A stretch of DNA of 64,000 nucleotides from NCBI RefSeq assembly GCF_003946145.1, contig NZ_RHOC01000004.1, positions 1-64,000 of the forward strand, in the 5' to 3' direction. Position numbers and translations under genes: made by a program. This stretch comes from Levilactobacillus huananensis. GTDB taxonomy: Bacteria > Bacillota > Bacilli > Lactobacillales > Lactobacillaceae. Positions 19,743-27,948 of the stretch are shown in pieces; within the stretch, counting starts at the first letter, position 1, and every line of letters begins with the position of its first letter. Below the pieces are notes generated by a model. It saw only the letters and a list, made by a program, of their open reading frames with translations, did not search any database and was not told the DNA's origin.

Positions 19743-20387
19743 TTATTTGTAAAGACGGTAACGAACGGTGTAGGCACGATAACCCTTTTCGTGGACAGTG
19801 AAGGTAAAGTACTTGCCCCCCTTGCGGAGGTCACGTGCTTCACGCTTCGAGAGTTTGATTTCAAAACGGCCGTTGCGACGAATCCTGAAGTGTTCAATCT
19901 CGCGCCCTTTGCGGTTACGAAGAATCACTTCAGATCCCTTCACGCCCTTCTTGAAACGAATAATGCGGCTGCCATCGCGATAGTGATCGTGACCGCGCAT
20001 CTTCTTGTCAGCCCGCATGATCTTTTCCTTAGCCACATGCCGACGAACGACGACGCGTGGGTGACGGACCCAAGTCCGAATCACAATCTGCCCGGATTCG
20101 GAAGTCCCAGATCCGGCTTCGGGTGCCCCCGATTCACTTGCCCCGGCAACGGGTGCTGCGGCGCCAGAAGCGCTCGCGGCACTCGTCGCACTAGCTGCAC
20201 TGGCTGATCCGGCAGCGCTGGCTGCACTAGCAGCCTTAGCAGTTCCGGCAACACTCGCAGCGCTAGCCGCACCACTACCACTAGCAGCACTGACACTACT
20301 TCCATCGGCATTTGCGGTCGTTGCAATTGCCCCTGCGGCACCTAAGGTCGCAACCAATCCCAAGACATACCCCATGATTTTCCTCAT
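19743..20387 (-). CDS. Secreted protein with Ala/Ser repeat region and strongly basic C-terminus (214 aa)
   Basis: Not recognised. MRKIMGYVLGLVATLGAAGA is a signal peptide ending near ANA (residue 27). Residues about 28-90 are almost only Ala, Ser and Gly in short repeats (AASAAS type), then a GASESGAPEAG stretch. From residue 100 the protein is very rich in Arg, Lys and His, with motifs such as VRHPRVVVRRHVAKEK and a final domain (KGGKYFTFTVHEKGYRAY). Start chosen by GGGAGG 7 nt upstream. It could coat the cell surface by binding teichoic or nucleic acids; that is a guess from charge. Monocistronic. Confidence 0.7.
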   Translation of the reverse strand: MRKIMGYVLGLVATLGAAGAIATTANADGSSVSAASGSGAASAASVAGTAKAASAASAAGSASAASATSAASASGAAAPVAGASESGAPEAGSGTSESGQIVIRTWVRHPRVVVRRHVAKEKIMRADKKMRGHDHYRDGSRIIRFKKGVKGSEVILRNRKGREIEHFRIRRNGRFEIKLSKREARDLRKGGKYFTFTVHEKGYRAYTVRYRLYK

Positions 20388-20650
20388 AATAAATCCTCCC
20401 CACGAAATGAAGTTATCAGAGTGGTCATTTGCTTGGCTACTCGAGTGCATGATAGGGCCAAACGACTTCGGCAACAAGGGCATTTTTTAGCTACTTTATC
20501 CCAAAATAAAATCAGCGGGAAACGCAGCTAATCGGGCAATTGGCGTCCCTTATCCATGATGTTGTGGGATCATTATTTTGGACTAGGAAGTCTGGTCTTC
20601 TGACGTGCTAGCCGCGAAATTCACCACTAAAAGAATCTGGAACATAACTC

Positions 20651-20698
20651 AAAAATCAGCTTTTTCAGAAGAATTCCCCTCTGAAAAAGCTGATTTTA
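20651..20698. terminator. Strong bidirectional terminator
   Basis: AAAATCAGCTTTTTCAGA and its exact complement form an 18-bp stem with an 11-nt loop and T-rich sequence on both sides. It ends the minus-strand unit whose last gene stops at 20750. The rest of 20388-20749 holds no gene. Confidence 0.88.
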
Positions 20699-20749
20699 TT
20701 TTTTGCTATTATCGTGTCGAAACGTGCGCCACAAGGCAGTTTATTGCGC

Positions 20750-21475
20750 TTAACCGAGTAACCCACCACGAATGTTGTAATGACGACGCATCCAAAGCAT
20801 GATAGCGATGGACAGGAGTCCCAACGCGATGCTTGGCTTGGGTTGTAGAACAGGGTTGATCATTGGTGGTAAGAGTTGTGCTGAGAAGAACAACACCATC
20901 CACACGACGAAAACCAAGACGACCAGTAAGGTTCTCAACCACCCGTTGTAACGATGCTTGATCTTCGGATCGAAGACCCGTGGCATCACAGGCAGGGCAA
21001 ACCCTGCAATCAGGGCACTGACCGTAATGGCCGTAATCCCAACGGGTTGACTCGTATTCATCATCTTCGGTGAGAAGAAGTAGATCAAACCAAACATCAG
21101 GTTGAAGATCATGAAGAATGTCAAGGCATTGTAGATCATGTTAGGCCAGTAATCCCGGCCACCGAACAGGGAATCCGGCTTCTGTGGCCCTTCAACGACG
21201 AGTTTCACGCGTGCGTCGATGTCCCCATACGTATTCTTACCGGTCATCCCTGACTTTTGACCCTCCAGAAGTTCATCAACCATGGCCTGCACGGCCTCAG
21301 CCTTCCGTTCTGGTGTCAACTTGGTCTTTTCCAAGGCCTTGTTGAAGCGGTACATGTATTCGGCGTTACGCTTGGTCAACCCAAGGTTGTCAAACGCTGC
21401 CCGTTCGTTGACCGCAACACTGTTGCGATTCTGACGAACGCCCGCATTCCGCGGAGTTTGCTTGTTATCACTCAT
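20750..21475 (-). CDS. DUF1129 family membrane protein (241 aa)
   Basis: Last gene of the segregation cluster. A soluble helical N-terminal part (FDNLGLTKRNAEYMYRFNKAL) precedes four or five transmembrane helices (MIYNALTFFMIFNLMFGLIYFF and following). The family is common in lactobacilli beside ychF; function unknown. It follows ychF by 17 bp and is closed by the strong terminator at 20651-20698. Confidence 0.85.
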   Translation of the reverse strand: MSDNKQTPRNAGVRQNRNSVAVNERAAFDNLGLTKRNAEYMYRFNKALEKTKLTPERKAEAVQAMVDELLEGQKSGMTGKNTYGDIDARVKLVVEGPQKPDSLFGGRDYWPNMIYNALTFFMIFNLMFGLIYFFSPKMMNTSQPVGITAITVSALIAGFALPVMPRVFDPKIKHRYNGWLRTLLVVLVFVVWMVLFFSAQLLPPMINPVLQPKPSIALGLLSIAIMLWMRRHYNIRGGLLG

Positions 21476-21492
21476 CTAATTTCTGTTCCCTT

Positions 21493-22593
21493 CTAAACGT
21501 TAAACCGGAATTCGACGATGTCGCCGTCTTCCATCACGTAGTCTTTCCCTTCGACCCGTAGCTTGCCGGCTTCCTTAACAGCAGCTTCAGATTCGAGCTT
21601 GTCCAAATCATCAAAGGCCATGACTTCTGCCCGAATAAAACCACGTTCAAAGTCAGAGTGAATGATTCCGGCCGCTTGAGGGGCCTTAGTGCCACTTCTG
21701 TACGTCCAGGCACGGGTTTCCTTGCCACCAGCCGTGAAGAAGGTCTCGAGGCCTAAGAGGTGGTATGAGGCACGAATTAAGCGATTCAATCCGGGTTCTT
21801 CCACACCCTCGGCTTCGAGGAAGTCCTGCTTCTCGTCATCGTCCAATTGGGCAATCTCTTCTTCGGCTTCGGCAGCCACGGCAATCGCTTCGGCGCCTTC
21901 CTTGGCAGCATAGTCCTTGATCAGACCGAAGTACTTGGAGTTTTCGGGATCAGCCATGTCGTCTTCGGCAATGTTAGCCACGTAAAGGACGGGCTTGGAT
22001 GTTAACAAGAAGAGTCCCTTCACAACCTTGGTTTCTTCCTCGTCAAAGTCAATCGTCCGAACGGCGCCACCAGCCTCAAGAACGGGTTGGATCTTTTGTA
22101 AAACGGCCAATTCAGCCTTAGCTTCCTTGTCGCTCCCCTTAGCCGCACGTTCAACTTTAGCCAAACGCTTGTTAACGGCTTCTAGATCGGACAGGCCTAA
22201 TTCCAAGTTGATCGTTTCAATATCCTCAATGGGATCGATCTTCCCAGAAACGTGGGTGATGTTATCGTCGTCAAAGGCGCGGACAACGTGAACGATGGCG
22301 TCCACTTGGCGAATGTTTTCCAGGAACTTGTTCCCCAGACCTTCACCCTTGCTGGCGCCCTTGACGATCCCAGCGATGTCGGTAAATTCAAACGTCGTTG
22401 GGACAACCTTCTTGGCTGGAATCAATTCTTGAATCCGATCCAAACGGTTATCAGGAACTTCCACCATACCCACGTTCGGATCGATCGTGGCAAATGGGTA
22501 GTTAGCCATTTCGGCCCCGGCCTTGGTAATCGCGTTAAATAAAGTTGACTTCCCGACGTTCGGCAGGCCAACGATTCCTGCAGTTAATGACAT
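21493..22593 (-). CDS. ychF: Redox-regulated ATPase YchF/OLA1 (366 aa)
   Basis: Universally conserved P-loop protein of the Obg family that prefers ATP and associates with ribosomes. The G1 loop GLPNVGKST (residues 8-16), the switch region [19 protein letters not shown] and a C-terminal TGS domain ([10 protein letters not shown] at the end) are all present and the length is standard. It lies 5 bp downstream of the DUF951 gene, with DUF1129 following, in one operon. Confidence 0.96.
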   Translation of the reverse strand: MSLTAGIVGLPNVGKSTLFNAITKAGAEMANYPFATIDPNVGMVEVPDNRLDRIQELIPAKKVVPTTFEFTDIAGIVKGASKGEGLGNKFLENIRQVDAIVHVVRAFDDDNITHVSGKIDPIEDIETINLELGLSDLEAVNKRLAKVERAAKGSDKEAKAELAVLQKIQPVLEAGGAVRTIDFDEEETKVVKGLFLLTSKPVLYVANIAEDDMADPENSKYFGLIKDYAAKEGAEAIAVAAEAEEEIAQLDDDEKQDFLEAEGVEEPGLNRLIRASYHLLGLETFFTAGGKETRAWTYRSGTKAPQAAGIIHSDFERGFIRAEVMAFDDLDKLESEAAVKEAGKLRVEGKDYVMEDGDIVEFRFNV

Positions 22594-22598
22594 AGCAA

Positions 22599-22805
22599 TT
22601 ATTCACTCTTTCCATTCTCGGCGTCGGCTTTGCGAACCAATACCTTTTTTAGTTTCTTTTCAAATTCACGCCGTGACAACATCACCACGTGACCGCAATT
22701 GGTGCACTTGATCTTAATATCCGCGCCCATTCGGGTAATCTCCCAGCGGTTGGTTCCGCATGGATGGGGCTTCTTCATTTCTACCAAATCACCTAAATCA
22801 TACAT
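22599..22805 (-). CDS. DUF951 family zinc-ribbon-like small protein (68 aa)
   Basis: Short protein with MYDLGDLVEMKKPHPCGTN and IKCTNCGHVVMLSRREFEKK: three cysteines in a CxxCGH arrangement plus HPCG suggest a metal-binding knob. The family is nearly always found between parB and ychF in Firmicutes. ATG at 22805 is preferred because GGGAGG is 7 nt upstream; an ATG two codons earlier is too close to that site. Function unknown; may act in nucleic-acid binding. Confidence 0.9.
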   Translation of the reverse strand: MYDLGDLVEMKKPHPCGTNRWEITRMGADIKIKCTNCGHVVMLSRREFEKKLKKVLVRKADAENGKSE

Positions 22806-22823
22806 GGTCATGCCTCCCATGAG

Positions 22824-23708
22824 TTAGTCCTGGTGGATATTCAGCAGGTCCAAGATGCGGTTCAGATCATCATTGGAGAGATAGTCAATCTCGATCTTTC
22901 CTTGTTGATCCTTGCCAGCAGTCTCGTTAATCGTGACCTGCGTGCCAAAGTGTTCCTGGAGTTGATTCTCCGTAGAACGCAGGAATGGCGACTTCTTCTT
23001 GGCTGGTTTCTTAGCGAGCTTCTTAGCCGCACCATTCAGCTTACCAACCTCGGCCTCCAAGGCCCGCACGGTCATCCCCTCGCTCACGGCACGCTTGGCT
23101 AACGCCACGAGCTTGGTCTTATCCTTCAAGGATAACAAGGTCCGCGCTTGCCCCATCGACAAGTCGTTCTTCTGTAACATGTCTTTAACCGCCTTAGGCA
23201 GTCCCAATAACCGCAAATAATTGGCGATGTAGGGGCGACTCTTACCGAGACGTTCGGAGACCTGGGCCTGCGTTAAGGTGAGCTTGGTCATCAACGTATC
23301 GTAGGCTTCGGCTTCTTCCAATGGGGTTAAATCCTCGCGTTGGAGATTTTCCAACACGGCGATTTCCATCATCTGTTCTTCAGTCACATCACGGATGATC
23401 CCAGGAATCGTGGTCTTTCCAGCTAAGTTAGAGGCCCGGAAGCGTCGTTCACCGGCCAGAATTTCGTAACGGTTCACGCGTTTGTCTGGTTGGCGGACGA
23501 TAATCGGCTGGAAGACCCCAGTCTTTTCGATCGAGGCAGCCAAATCGTCCAGGCCCTTCTTATCGAACTTCTGACGAGGTTGGTACGGGTTAGGTCGGAT
23601 ATCGGCCAACGTTAAATCAACCACTGTTTCTTCGCCGGCGTCGACGCCATTTTCGGCAAATAACGCGTCAATTCCGCGGCCTAAACTTTTTTCTTTCTTA
23701 CTTGCCAT
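22824..23708 (-). CDS. parB: Chromosome partitioning protein ParB/Spo0J (294 aa)
   Basis: CTP-dependent clamp that loads at parS and helps segregate the origin. The ParB/sulfiredoxin-like domain with IRPNPYQPR and the ILAGERRFRA CTP-binding box is followed by the HTH (TQAQVSERLGKSRPYIANYL) and a C-terminal dimerisation domain. A Lys-rich linker (KKLAKKPAKKK) sits before that domain. Overlaps parA by 11 bp. No complete parS site was seen in this window. Confidence 0.96.
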   Translation of the reverse strand: MASKKEKSLGRGIDALFAENGVDAGEETVVDLTLADIRPNPYQPRQKFDKKGLDDLAASIEKTGVFQPIIVRQPDKRVNRYEILAGERRFRASNLAGKTTIPGIIRDVTEEQMMEIAVLENLQREDLTPLEEAEAYDTLMTKLTLTQAQVSERLGKSRPYIANYLRLLGLPKAVKDMLQKNDLSMGQARTLLSLKDKTKLVALAKRAVSEGMTVRALEAEVGKLNGAAKKLAKKPAKKKSPFLRSTENQLQEHFGTQVTINETAGKDQQGKIEIDYLSNDDLNRILDLLNIHQD

Positions 23709-24465
23709 GGGCTGCTAGCACTTCCTTTGCGAGTTCAGTGTATACTTCGGCACCTTTGGATTTTGGCGCATAATCAATGATTGGCATCCCATGACTCGGT
23801 GCCTCCGCTAACTGGACGTTACGCGGAATAATGGTGGCATAAACTTTATTTTGGAAATATTTTTTAACTTCTTCATTAACCTGTTTTCCAAGATTGGTCC
23901 GGGCATCGTAAAGGGTCAGTAAGACCCCTTCGATCTTCAGGTCACGGTTAAAATGCTTTTGAACCAACTTCACCGTATTCAACAGCTGGGTCAGTCCTTC
24001 CAAGGCATAGTACTCACTTTGAACGGGAATCAAGATCGAGTTCGCCGCGGTAAACGCGTTGATCGTCAAAAGCCCTAACGAAGGGGGACAGTCGATGAGA
24101 ATGTAATCATACGCGTCTTTAATCTCATCGAGGGCCGCCTTCAACCGGGTTTCCCGTGCCATCATTGGCGTTAATTCAATTTCCGCCCCGGAAAGCTGAA
24201 TGGTTGCGGGCACGATATCCAGTCCTTCATGTTCCGTATGGATAATCGCCTCTTGAATTGGCGTCTCATTCACCAACACGTCGTAGACTTCACGTTCAAT
24301 GGTTGCCTTTTGAATGCCGACCCCACTGGTCGCATTTCCCTGGGCATCGGTATCCACCAAGAGGACGTGTTTGCCGGCCGAAGCCAGCGCTGCGCCCAGG
24401 TTAACCCCGGTCGTGGTCTTCCCTACGCCACCCTTTTGATTGGCTAATGCGATGATATAGCCCAT
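23698..24465 (-). CDS. parA: Chromosome partitioning ATPase ParA/Soj (255 aa)
   Basis: Deviant Walker-A ATPase (KGGVGKTTTGVNLG at residues about 11-24; signature Lys present) that works with ParB in origin segregation and DnaA control. Switch motif DTDAQGN and DCPPSLG are intact. I start at MGYIIALANQ since AGAGGTG is 8 nt upstream and the family begins there. Lies 13 bp after noc and overlaps parB. Confidence 0.96.
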   Translation of the reverse strand: MGYIIALANQKGGVGKTTTGVNLGAALASAGKHVLLVDTDAQGNATSGVGIQKATIEREVYDVLVNETPIQEAIIHTEHEGLDIVPATIQLSGAEIELTPMMARETRLKAALDEIKDAYDYILIDCPPSLGLLTINAFTAANSILIPVQSEYYALEGLTQLLNTVKLVQKHFNRDLKIEGVLLTLYDARTNLGKQVNEEVKKYFQNKVYATIIPRNVQLAEAPSHGMPIIDYAPKSKGAEVYTELAKEVLAAHGK

Positions 24466-24478
24466 ATGTCGTTCACCT

Positions 24479-25309
24479 CTAGCTTTCTTTTGGAATGTCA
24501 ATGATGATCCGGTAACTGTCTGGTGTTTCTTCTTCCTTAGTCGTCAACGTCATGCCGGCATCCTGAACCATCTTCACCGAATGACGAATCGTGTTGACCG
24601 CCACGCGCGTGTCCTTGGAGACCCCGTGCTTGGTGACTTTGCGCCGCCGCTTAGGCTGTTTGCGTTTGGTGATCGCCGCTTCAGTCTCCTTAACCGTCAA
24701 CTTATCGGCAATGATCTGTGCCAACAGCTCGACCTGACCGGCATCGTCCAAGGCCAATAAGGCCCGGCCGTGGCGTTCAGTAATTTGACGATTCAAGATG
24801 GCGTCACGTACGGGTTCAGCCAGCTTCAAAAGTCGCAGCTTGTTGGCCACGAACCCCTGACTCTTGCCAATGCCTTCTGCCAACTGCGACTGCGTCATGT
24901 GATTGAGTGCCATCAGCTGTTGATAAGCGTGAGCCTCTTCAATAGCGGAGAGTTCCTCTCGTTGAAGGTTTTCGATCAGCGCCATGGAAGCCGTCTCGTC
25001 GTCACTCATCTCTTCAACGATGGCCGGCACCGTCTCCCATTTCAGTTGATTAATCGCTCTAAACCGCCGTTCACCGGCAATGATCTCGTAATGATCGGTT
25101 TCAAATTGACGAATCACGACAGGCTGTAAGAGGCCATGCTCCTCGATCGTCTGTGCTAACTCGGTAATCGCGGTGGCGTCGAACCGTTGCCGCGGTTGAA
25201 ACCGGTTGGGAATGATTTGGACAACCGGAATCATAACGACGTTTTGTTTCACGGGATGTGTCGGCTGAACCGCCTTCTCCCGATTATTTCCAAATAATGA
25301 AAATGGCAA
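24479..25309 (-). CDS. noc: Nucleoid occlusion protein Noc (276 aa)
   Basis: ParB paralogue that binds its own sites and blocks division over the nucleoid. N-terminal FSLFGNN resembles the amphipathic membrane-targeting sequence of Noc; the ParB-like core has IPNRFQPRQRF and IIAGERRFRA, then an HTH (SQLAEGIGKSQGFVANKLRLL) and a Lys/Arg-rich region before the C-terminal domain. TTG start with GGGGG 8 nt upstream. Position directly between rsmG and parA is the classical one. Distinguished from parB by this order and the N-terminus. Confidence 0.92.
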   Translation of the reverse strand: MPFSLFGNNREKAVQPTHPVKQNVVMIPVVQIIPNRFQPRQRFDATAITELAQTIEEHGLLQPVVIRQFETDHYEIIAGERRFRAINQLKWETVPAIVEEMSDDETASMALIENLQREELSAIEEAHAYQQLMALNHMTQSQLAEGIGKSQGFVANKLRLLKLAEPVRDAILNRQITERHGRALLALDDAGQVELLAQIIADKLTVKETEAAITKRKQPKRRRKVTKHGVSKDTRVAVNTIRHSVKMVQDAGMTLTTKEEETPDSYRIIIDIPKES

Positions 25310-25328
25310 TTATCTTACCCCCATCCCA

Positions 25329-26057
25329 TTAATCTTCTAACGGTTCCTTATTAGGCGTCCCCGCCTTACGCGGATAACGCTTTGGTGTATGTCTAACCTT
25401 GTCGATAACCACAATGTGGCGTTGGTCACCGCTCACTGGTAGCGCGAAGGCCTCATCGGCTGCGAGCTTGCCGCCCAGAGTCGCAATAGCCGTCTGGCTC
25501 ACCGCGAGTTCATCTTCCGTCTGCGCGGCCTTCAAGGCCACGAATTGACCCCCAACCTTAGCGAGTGGTAAACACAATTCGCTCAAGACGGACATCCGCG
25601 CTACGGCTCGAGCCAAGACGAGGTCAAAGCCTTCGCGATTGGCGGCACGCTTGCCACCAAATTCTTCGGCACGGGCATGATGAAAGGCCACGCCGGTTAG
25701 GTTGAGCTTAGCCGCCAGTTCATTTAAGAACGTGATTCGCTTGTTCAACGAGTCCACGATCGTCACTTGGAGCTGTGGGAACATAATCTTCAAAGGTAGC
25801 GACGGAAACCCGGCACCTGCCCCGACATCACAGACCGTTAACGGTTCCGTGCGCATCGCGTCCACGTAAAAAGCAGGGGTCAGTGAGTCGTAAAAATGTT
25901 TCAGGTAGACGTCTGGCTCCGCGGTAATCGTGGTTAAATTTACGTGTTCGTTGGTCGCAACTAAGAACTCATAGTAGGTTGCAAATTGCTGTTCCTGTGT
26001 TGCGGTTAAATCAATGCCTTGCGCTGCTAACGCGGCACGAAACTCTTCTGGATTCAT
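25329..26057 (-). CDS. rsmG: 16S rRNA (guanine527-N7)-methyltransferase (242 aa)
   Basis: SAM-dependent methyltransferase acting on the 530 loop of 16S r[20 protein letters not shown] is the SAM-binding motif; [13 protein letters not shown] and the C-terminal KYPRK-like end ([14 protein letters not shown]) fit the GidB family. First gene of the rsmG-noc-parA-parB-DUF951-ychF-DUF1129 operon. The usual upstream neighbours mnmG/mnmE are not here. GGGAG ribosome site; a palindrome lies just upstream. Confidence 0.96.
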   Translation of the reverse strand: MNPEEFRAALAAQGIDLTATQEQQFATYYEFLVATNEHVNLTTITAEPDVYLKHFYDSLTPAFYVDAMRTEPLTVCDVGAGAGFPSLPLKIMFPQLQVTIVDSLNKRITFLNELAAKLNLTGVAFHHARAEEFGGKRAANREGFDLVLARAVARMSVLSELCLPLAKVGGQFVALKAAQTEDELAVSQTAIATLGGKLAADEAFALPVSGDQRHIVVIDKVRHTPKRYPRKAGTPNKEPLED

Positions 26058-26078
26058 ACGTTAATCTCCCAGTTCACT

Positions 26079-26106
26079 TCTGTGAAACAAGATTGTTTCA
26101 CGTTTG
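26079..26106. promoter_or_regulatory. Palindrome GTGAAACA-4-TGTTTCAC upstream of rsmG, parS-like half-sites
   Basis: A perfect 8+8 inverted repeat with a 4-bp centre. The right half reads TGTTTCACGT, identical to the first ten bases of the consensus parS, but the second half of parS is missing. Could be an operator, a degenerate ParB site or a leader hairpin. Confidence 0.35.
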
Positions 26107-26128
26107 GTTATACTTTACCTTACTTACT

Positions 26129-26183
26129 AGCGAAACGCAACTCGTCCCCCACAAACTCGCGAGGTTTCCTGCGGCGTTTCGCT
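26129..26183 (-). promoter_or_regulatory. 10-bp inverted repeat in the rsmG leader region
   Basis: AGCGAAACGC at 26129-26138 is exactly complementary to 26174-26183. No T tract follows, so it is not a standard terminator. It lies about 75 bp upstream of the rsmG start. Confidence 0.3.
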
Positions 26184-26250
26184 CACACGTCGATACCTAT
26201 TATACCGAAAACTAGGCTCACATGAAACGCCTATTCCTGAGGAAAACTAA

Positions 26251-26292
26251 CAGAGGGGTGATTCCCGCCTTGCCACTGGGAATCACCCCTCC
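26251..26292. terminator. Probable terminator between the metallophosphoesterase gene and rsmG
   Basis: GAGGGGTGATTCCC pairs perfectly with GGGAATCACCCCTC around an 11-nt loop. T-rich sequence is weak on both sides. It would end the minus-strand phosphoesterase transcript after a ~140-nt tail. Confidence 0.55.
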
Positions 26293-26432
26293 AAAATTTG
26301 TTTTTATGGGTTTAATTTGCCTTTGACTTCAATAGTCTGAGGATTGCCCTGGTGAGGCTCTGGGGCGTCCTGAATTATGATTGGCAATTATGTGGTCAAT
26401 CATCCCCATATCCCATGATCAGACAGCAACAC

Positions 26433-27314
26433 TCAGGCAAACGGCCCATTGGCAATCCGCCGTGAACTGGTCAAGCGTGGTCGGTGTTTGGCAAAACCTG
26501 TGTTGTTCACCGTAACTGTGTCGATGATAGATTGCCCCAGATAGAGGGGATGGCTGGTAATGCTGGCTAGCCCGCGCTGAATCGTGATGACGTTGTAGGT
26601 CACCGCATCGTGGACCTCATGATAGTGGGGATCCTGACAGTTAATATAGGTCGAAGCCGACCCCACGGCCGTGACCGGAATGGTACTTTCAACTAAGTAG
26701 CTGGCCGCAAAGTGTAAATGGCCAGTAAAAATCCCACCAATATTGTGGCCGTGTAGAATTGCCAGGAGCTCGCGATTATTTTGGAGTAAGGCGTAGCGCA
26801 TCGGTCGTAAGGCCGGCGCATCCAGCGGATGATGGAGGAAGATGAAGGCCCGACGGCGTGGTGCGAGATGCAGATTCTTGTTCAACCAGTCTAGCTGTTC
26901 TCTGTCTAACCATCCCGCCTCCTTGTTCTCCTCCCATTTGGAATCTAAGAAGTAAAAATCCATATTTTGATGGACTTGCTTATAGGCGTAGTACGGCAGA
27001 GCGGGCTGGGATAAGTAGCCGTTGTTAAAGGCCTCACGATCATCCTGGTCCCCTAAAACCACTTCAATTGGGGCCGCCAATCGTTGCGATTGTTCACGCA
27101 GGTAACTGTGAAACCGAGCGTAGTCCCCGGCCGTACCACTCTGTAAGAGGTCGCCGCTCAAGACGATGAGGTCCGGCTGTAACTGGTGTTCCAAGACATC
27201 GTCGAATACCCGCTGGAGTTTCTCCTGCGGCAATAGCCGTTGGTGATACTGTGGGTCGACCCCTGGTGCCGTGAGTTCTGAATCCGATAAATGGATAATG
27301 GTAAATTTATTCAT
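26433..27314 (-). CDS. Metallophosphoesterase of the CpdA type with altered metal ligands (293 aa)
   Basis: Calcineurin-like phosphoesterase fold: LSGDLLQSG, FLHHPLDAP and FTGHLHFAA are recognisable motifs II, IV and V. However motif I reads LSDSEL where CpdA-like enzymes have DxH, and motif III reads LGDQDDR where GNHD/E is expected, so one metal-ligand His and the catalytic His appear replaced by Glu and Gln. The protein may be inactive, use altered chemistry or have become a sensor. ATG start at MNKFTIIHL with a G-rich site upstream. Single gene; upstream 600 bp carries only a small peptide gene. Confidence 0.75.
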   Translation of the reverse strand: MNKFTIIHLSDSELTAPGVDPQYHQRLLPQEKLQRVFDDVLEHQLQPDLIVLSGDLLQSGTAGDYARFHSYLREQSQRLAAPIEVVLGDQDDREAFNNGYLSQPALPYYAYKQVHQNMDFYFLDSKWEENKEAGWLDREQLDWLNKNLHLAPRRRAFIFLHHPLDAPALRPMRYALLQNNRELLAILHGHNIGGIFTGHLHFAASYLVESTIPVTAVGSASTYINCQDPHYHEVHDAVTYNVITIQRGLASITSHPLYLGQSIIDTVTVNNTGFAKHRPRLTSSRRIANGPFA

Positions 27315-27550
27315 GTCCCCGTTGCCCCCCAAAACAGATGATGGCCGCCGGGAAATCGGTCACCCGGTGACGGTAAAACGCCGATAATCACTAAGTTAGG
27401 TCTAGCATAGCGATCCTATGTAAATTAACCATGTGATCCACGTCAACATCTTGTAAAGTTTCCGCAAATAGTGAGCAAGCAACCCGATTCTGTCTAAATT
27501 TCTTTTGCTATCGTCAGCCTATCTGATAGTTTATGGTCTAGCGCGACGAT

Positions 27551-27587
27551 CAAAAAACGGCCTGAATTCACACTGAATTCAGGCCGT
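27551..27587 (-). terminator. Terminator of the 30-codon peptide gene
   Basis: Minus-strand ACGGCCTGAATTCA and its perfect complement (14 bp) around GTG, followed by TTTTTT; starts 12 bp after the small gene's stop. Confidence 0.9.
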
Positions 27588-27598
27588 AACTGTACAAG

Positions 27599-27691
27599 TT
27601 AGTTGTGACGCTTTGGCGGTCGGGAAAACCAAAGCATCGGTAACCACGTGATAATCAGTAAGATTAAGGTATCGAATTCCGTAGCGGACAT
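27599..27691 (-). CDS. Small single-span membrane peptide (30 aa)
   Basis: Reads MSATEFDTLILLIITWLPML followed by WFSRPPKRHN. An acidic start, a hydrophobic core of about 17 residues and a basic tail give a classic one-helix membrane peptide. AGAGG lies 8 nt before the ATG and a near-perfect terminator follows, so this is a complete miniature gene in a 600-bp gap. The layout (length, one helix, basic tail, strong terminator) resembles Fst/Ldr-type I toxins, but no antisense RNA could be confirmed. Upstream is a direct repeat GTTTGTGTAA twice at 11-bp period (27768-27788). Confidence 0.6.
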   Translation of the reverse strand: MSATEFDTLILLIITWLPMLWFSRPPKRHN

Positions 27692-27767
27692 ACGATCATC
27701 CTCTTCCCCTTGATTTACCTCTTATCATACGCGGTCAATGTATCGGAATCGTATGGAAAACCTACTC

Positions 27768-27788
27768 GTTTGTGTAAAGTTTGTGTAA
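27768..27788. promoter_or_regulatory. Direct repeat GTTTGTGTAA with 11-bp period
   Basis: Two identical 10-mers at 27768-27777 and 27779-27788, about 80 bp upstream of the small peptide gene. On the minus strand it reads TTACACAAAC twice, similar in spacing to PhoP-type boxes. The regulator is not known. The rest of 27789-27890 holds nothing recognisable. Confidence 0.3.
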
Positions 27789-27892
27789 TGAAAATGAGGC
27801 CTGCGTTTGTCTGCCTGTGACCGTCGCGCTCACCTCAAGTCCCTACCACATCGTTCGCACCAGCCTAACGACTTTTCTCCAATTATCTCAAA

Positions 27893-27926
27893 AGAAAAAG
27901 AGCCCAGGATTTCTCCCAGGCTCTTC
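27893..27926 (-). terminator. Terminator of the first nucleoside hydrolase gene
   Basis: Minus-strand AAGAGCCTGGG / CCTGGGCTCTT stem followed by TTTCTTTT. Confidence 0.88.
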
Positions 27927-27948
27927 AAAATTCTATTCGTAAGAAAGA

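Noticed and set aside
27340-27550. Possible tRNA or riboswitch in the gap upstream of the phosphoesterase
   Set aside because: No cloverleaf, T-loop sequence or known aptamer could be found; no tRNA or rRNA was seen anywhere in the window.
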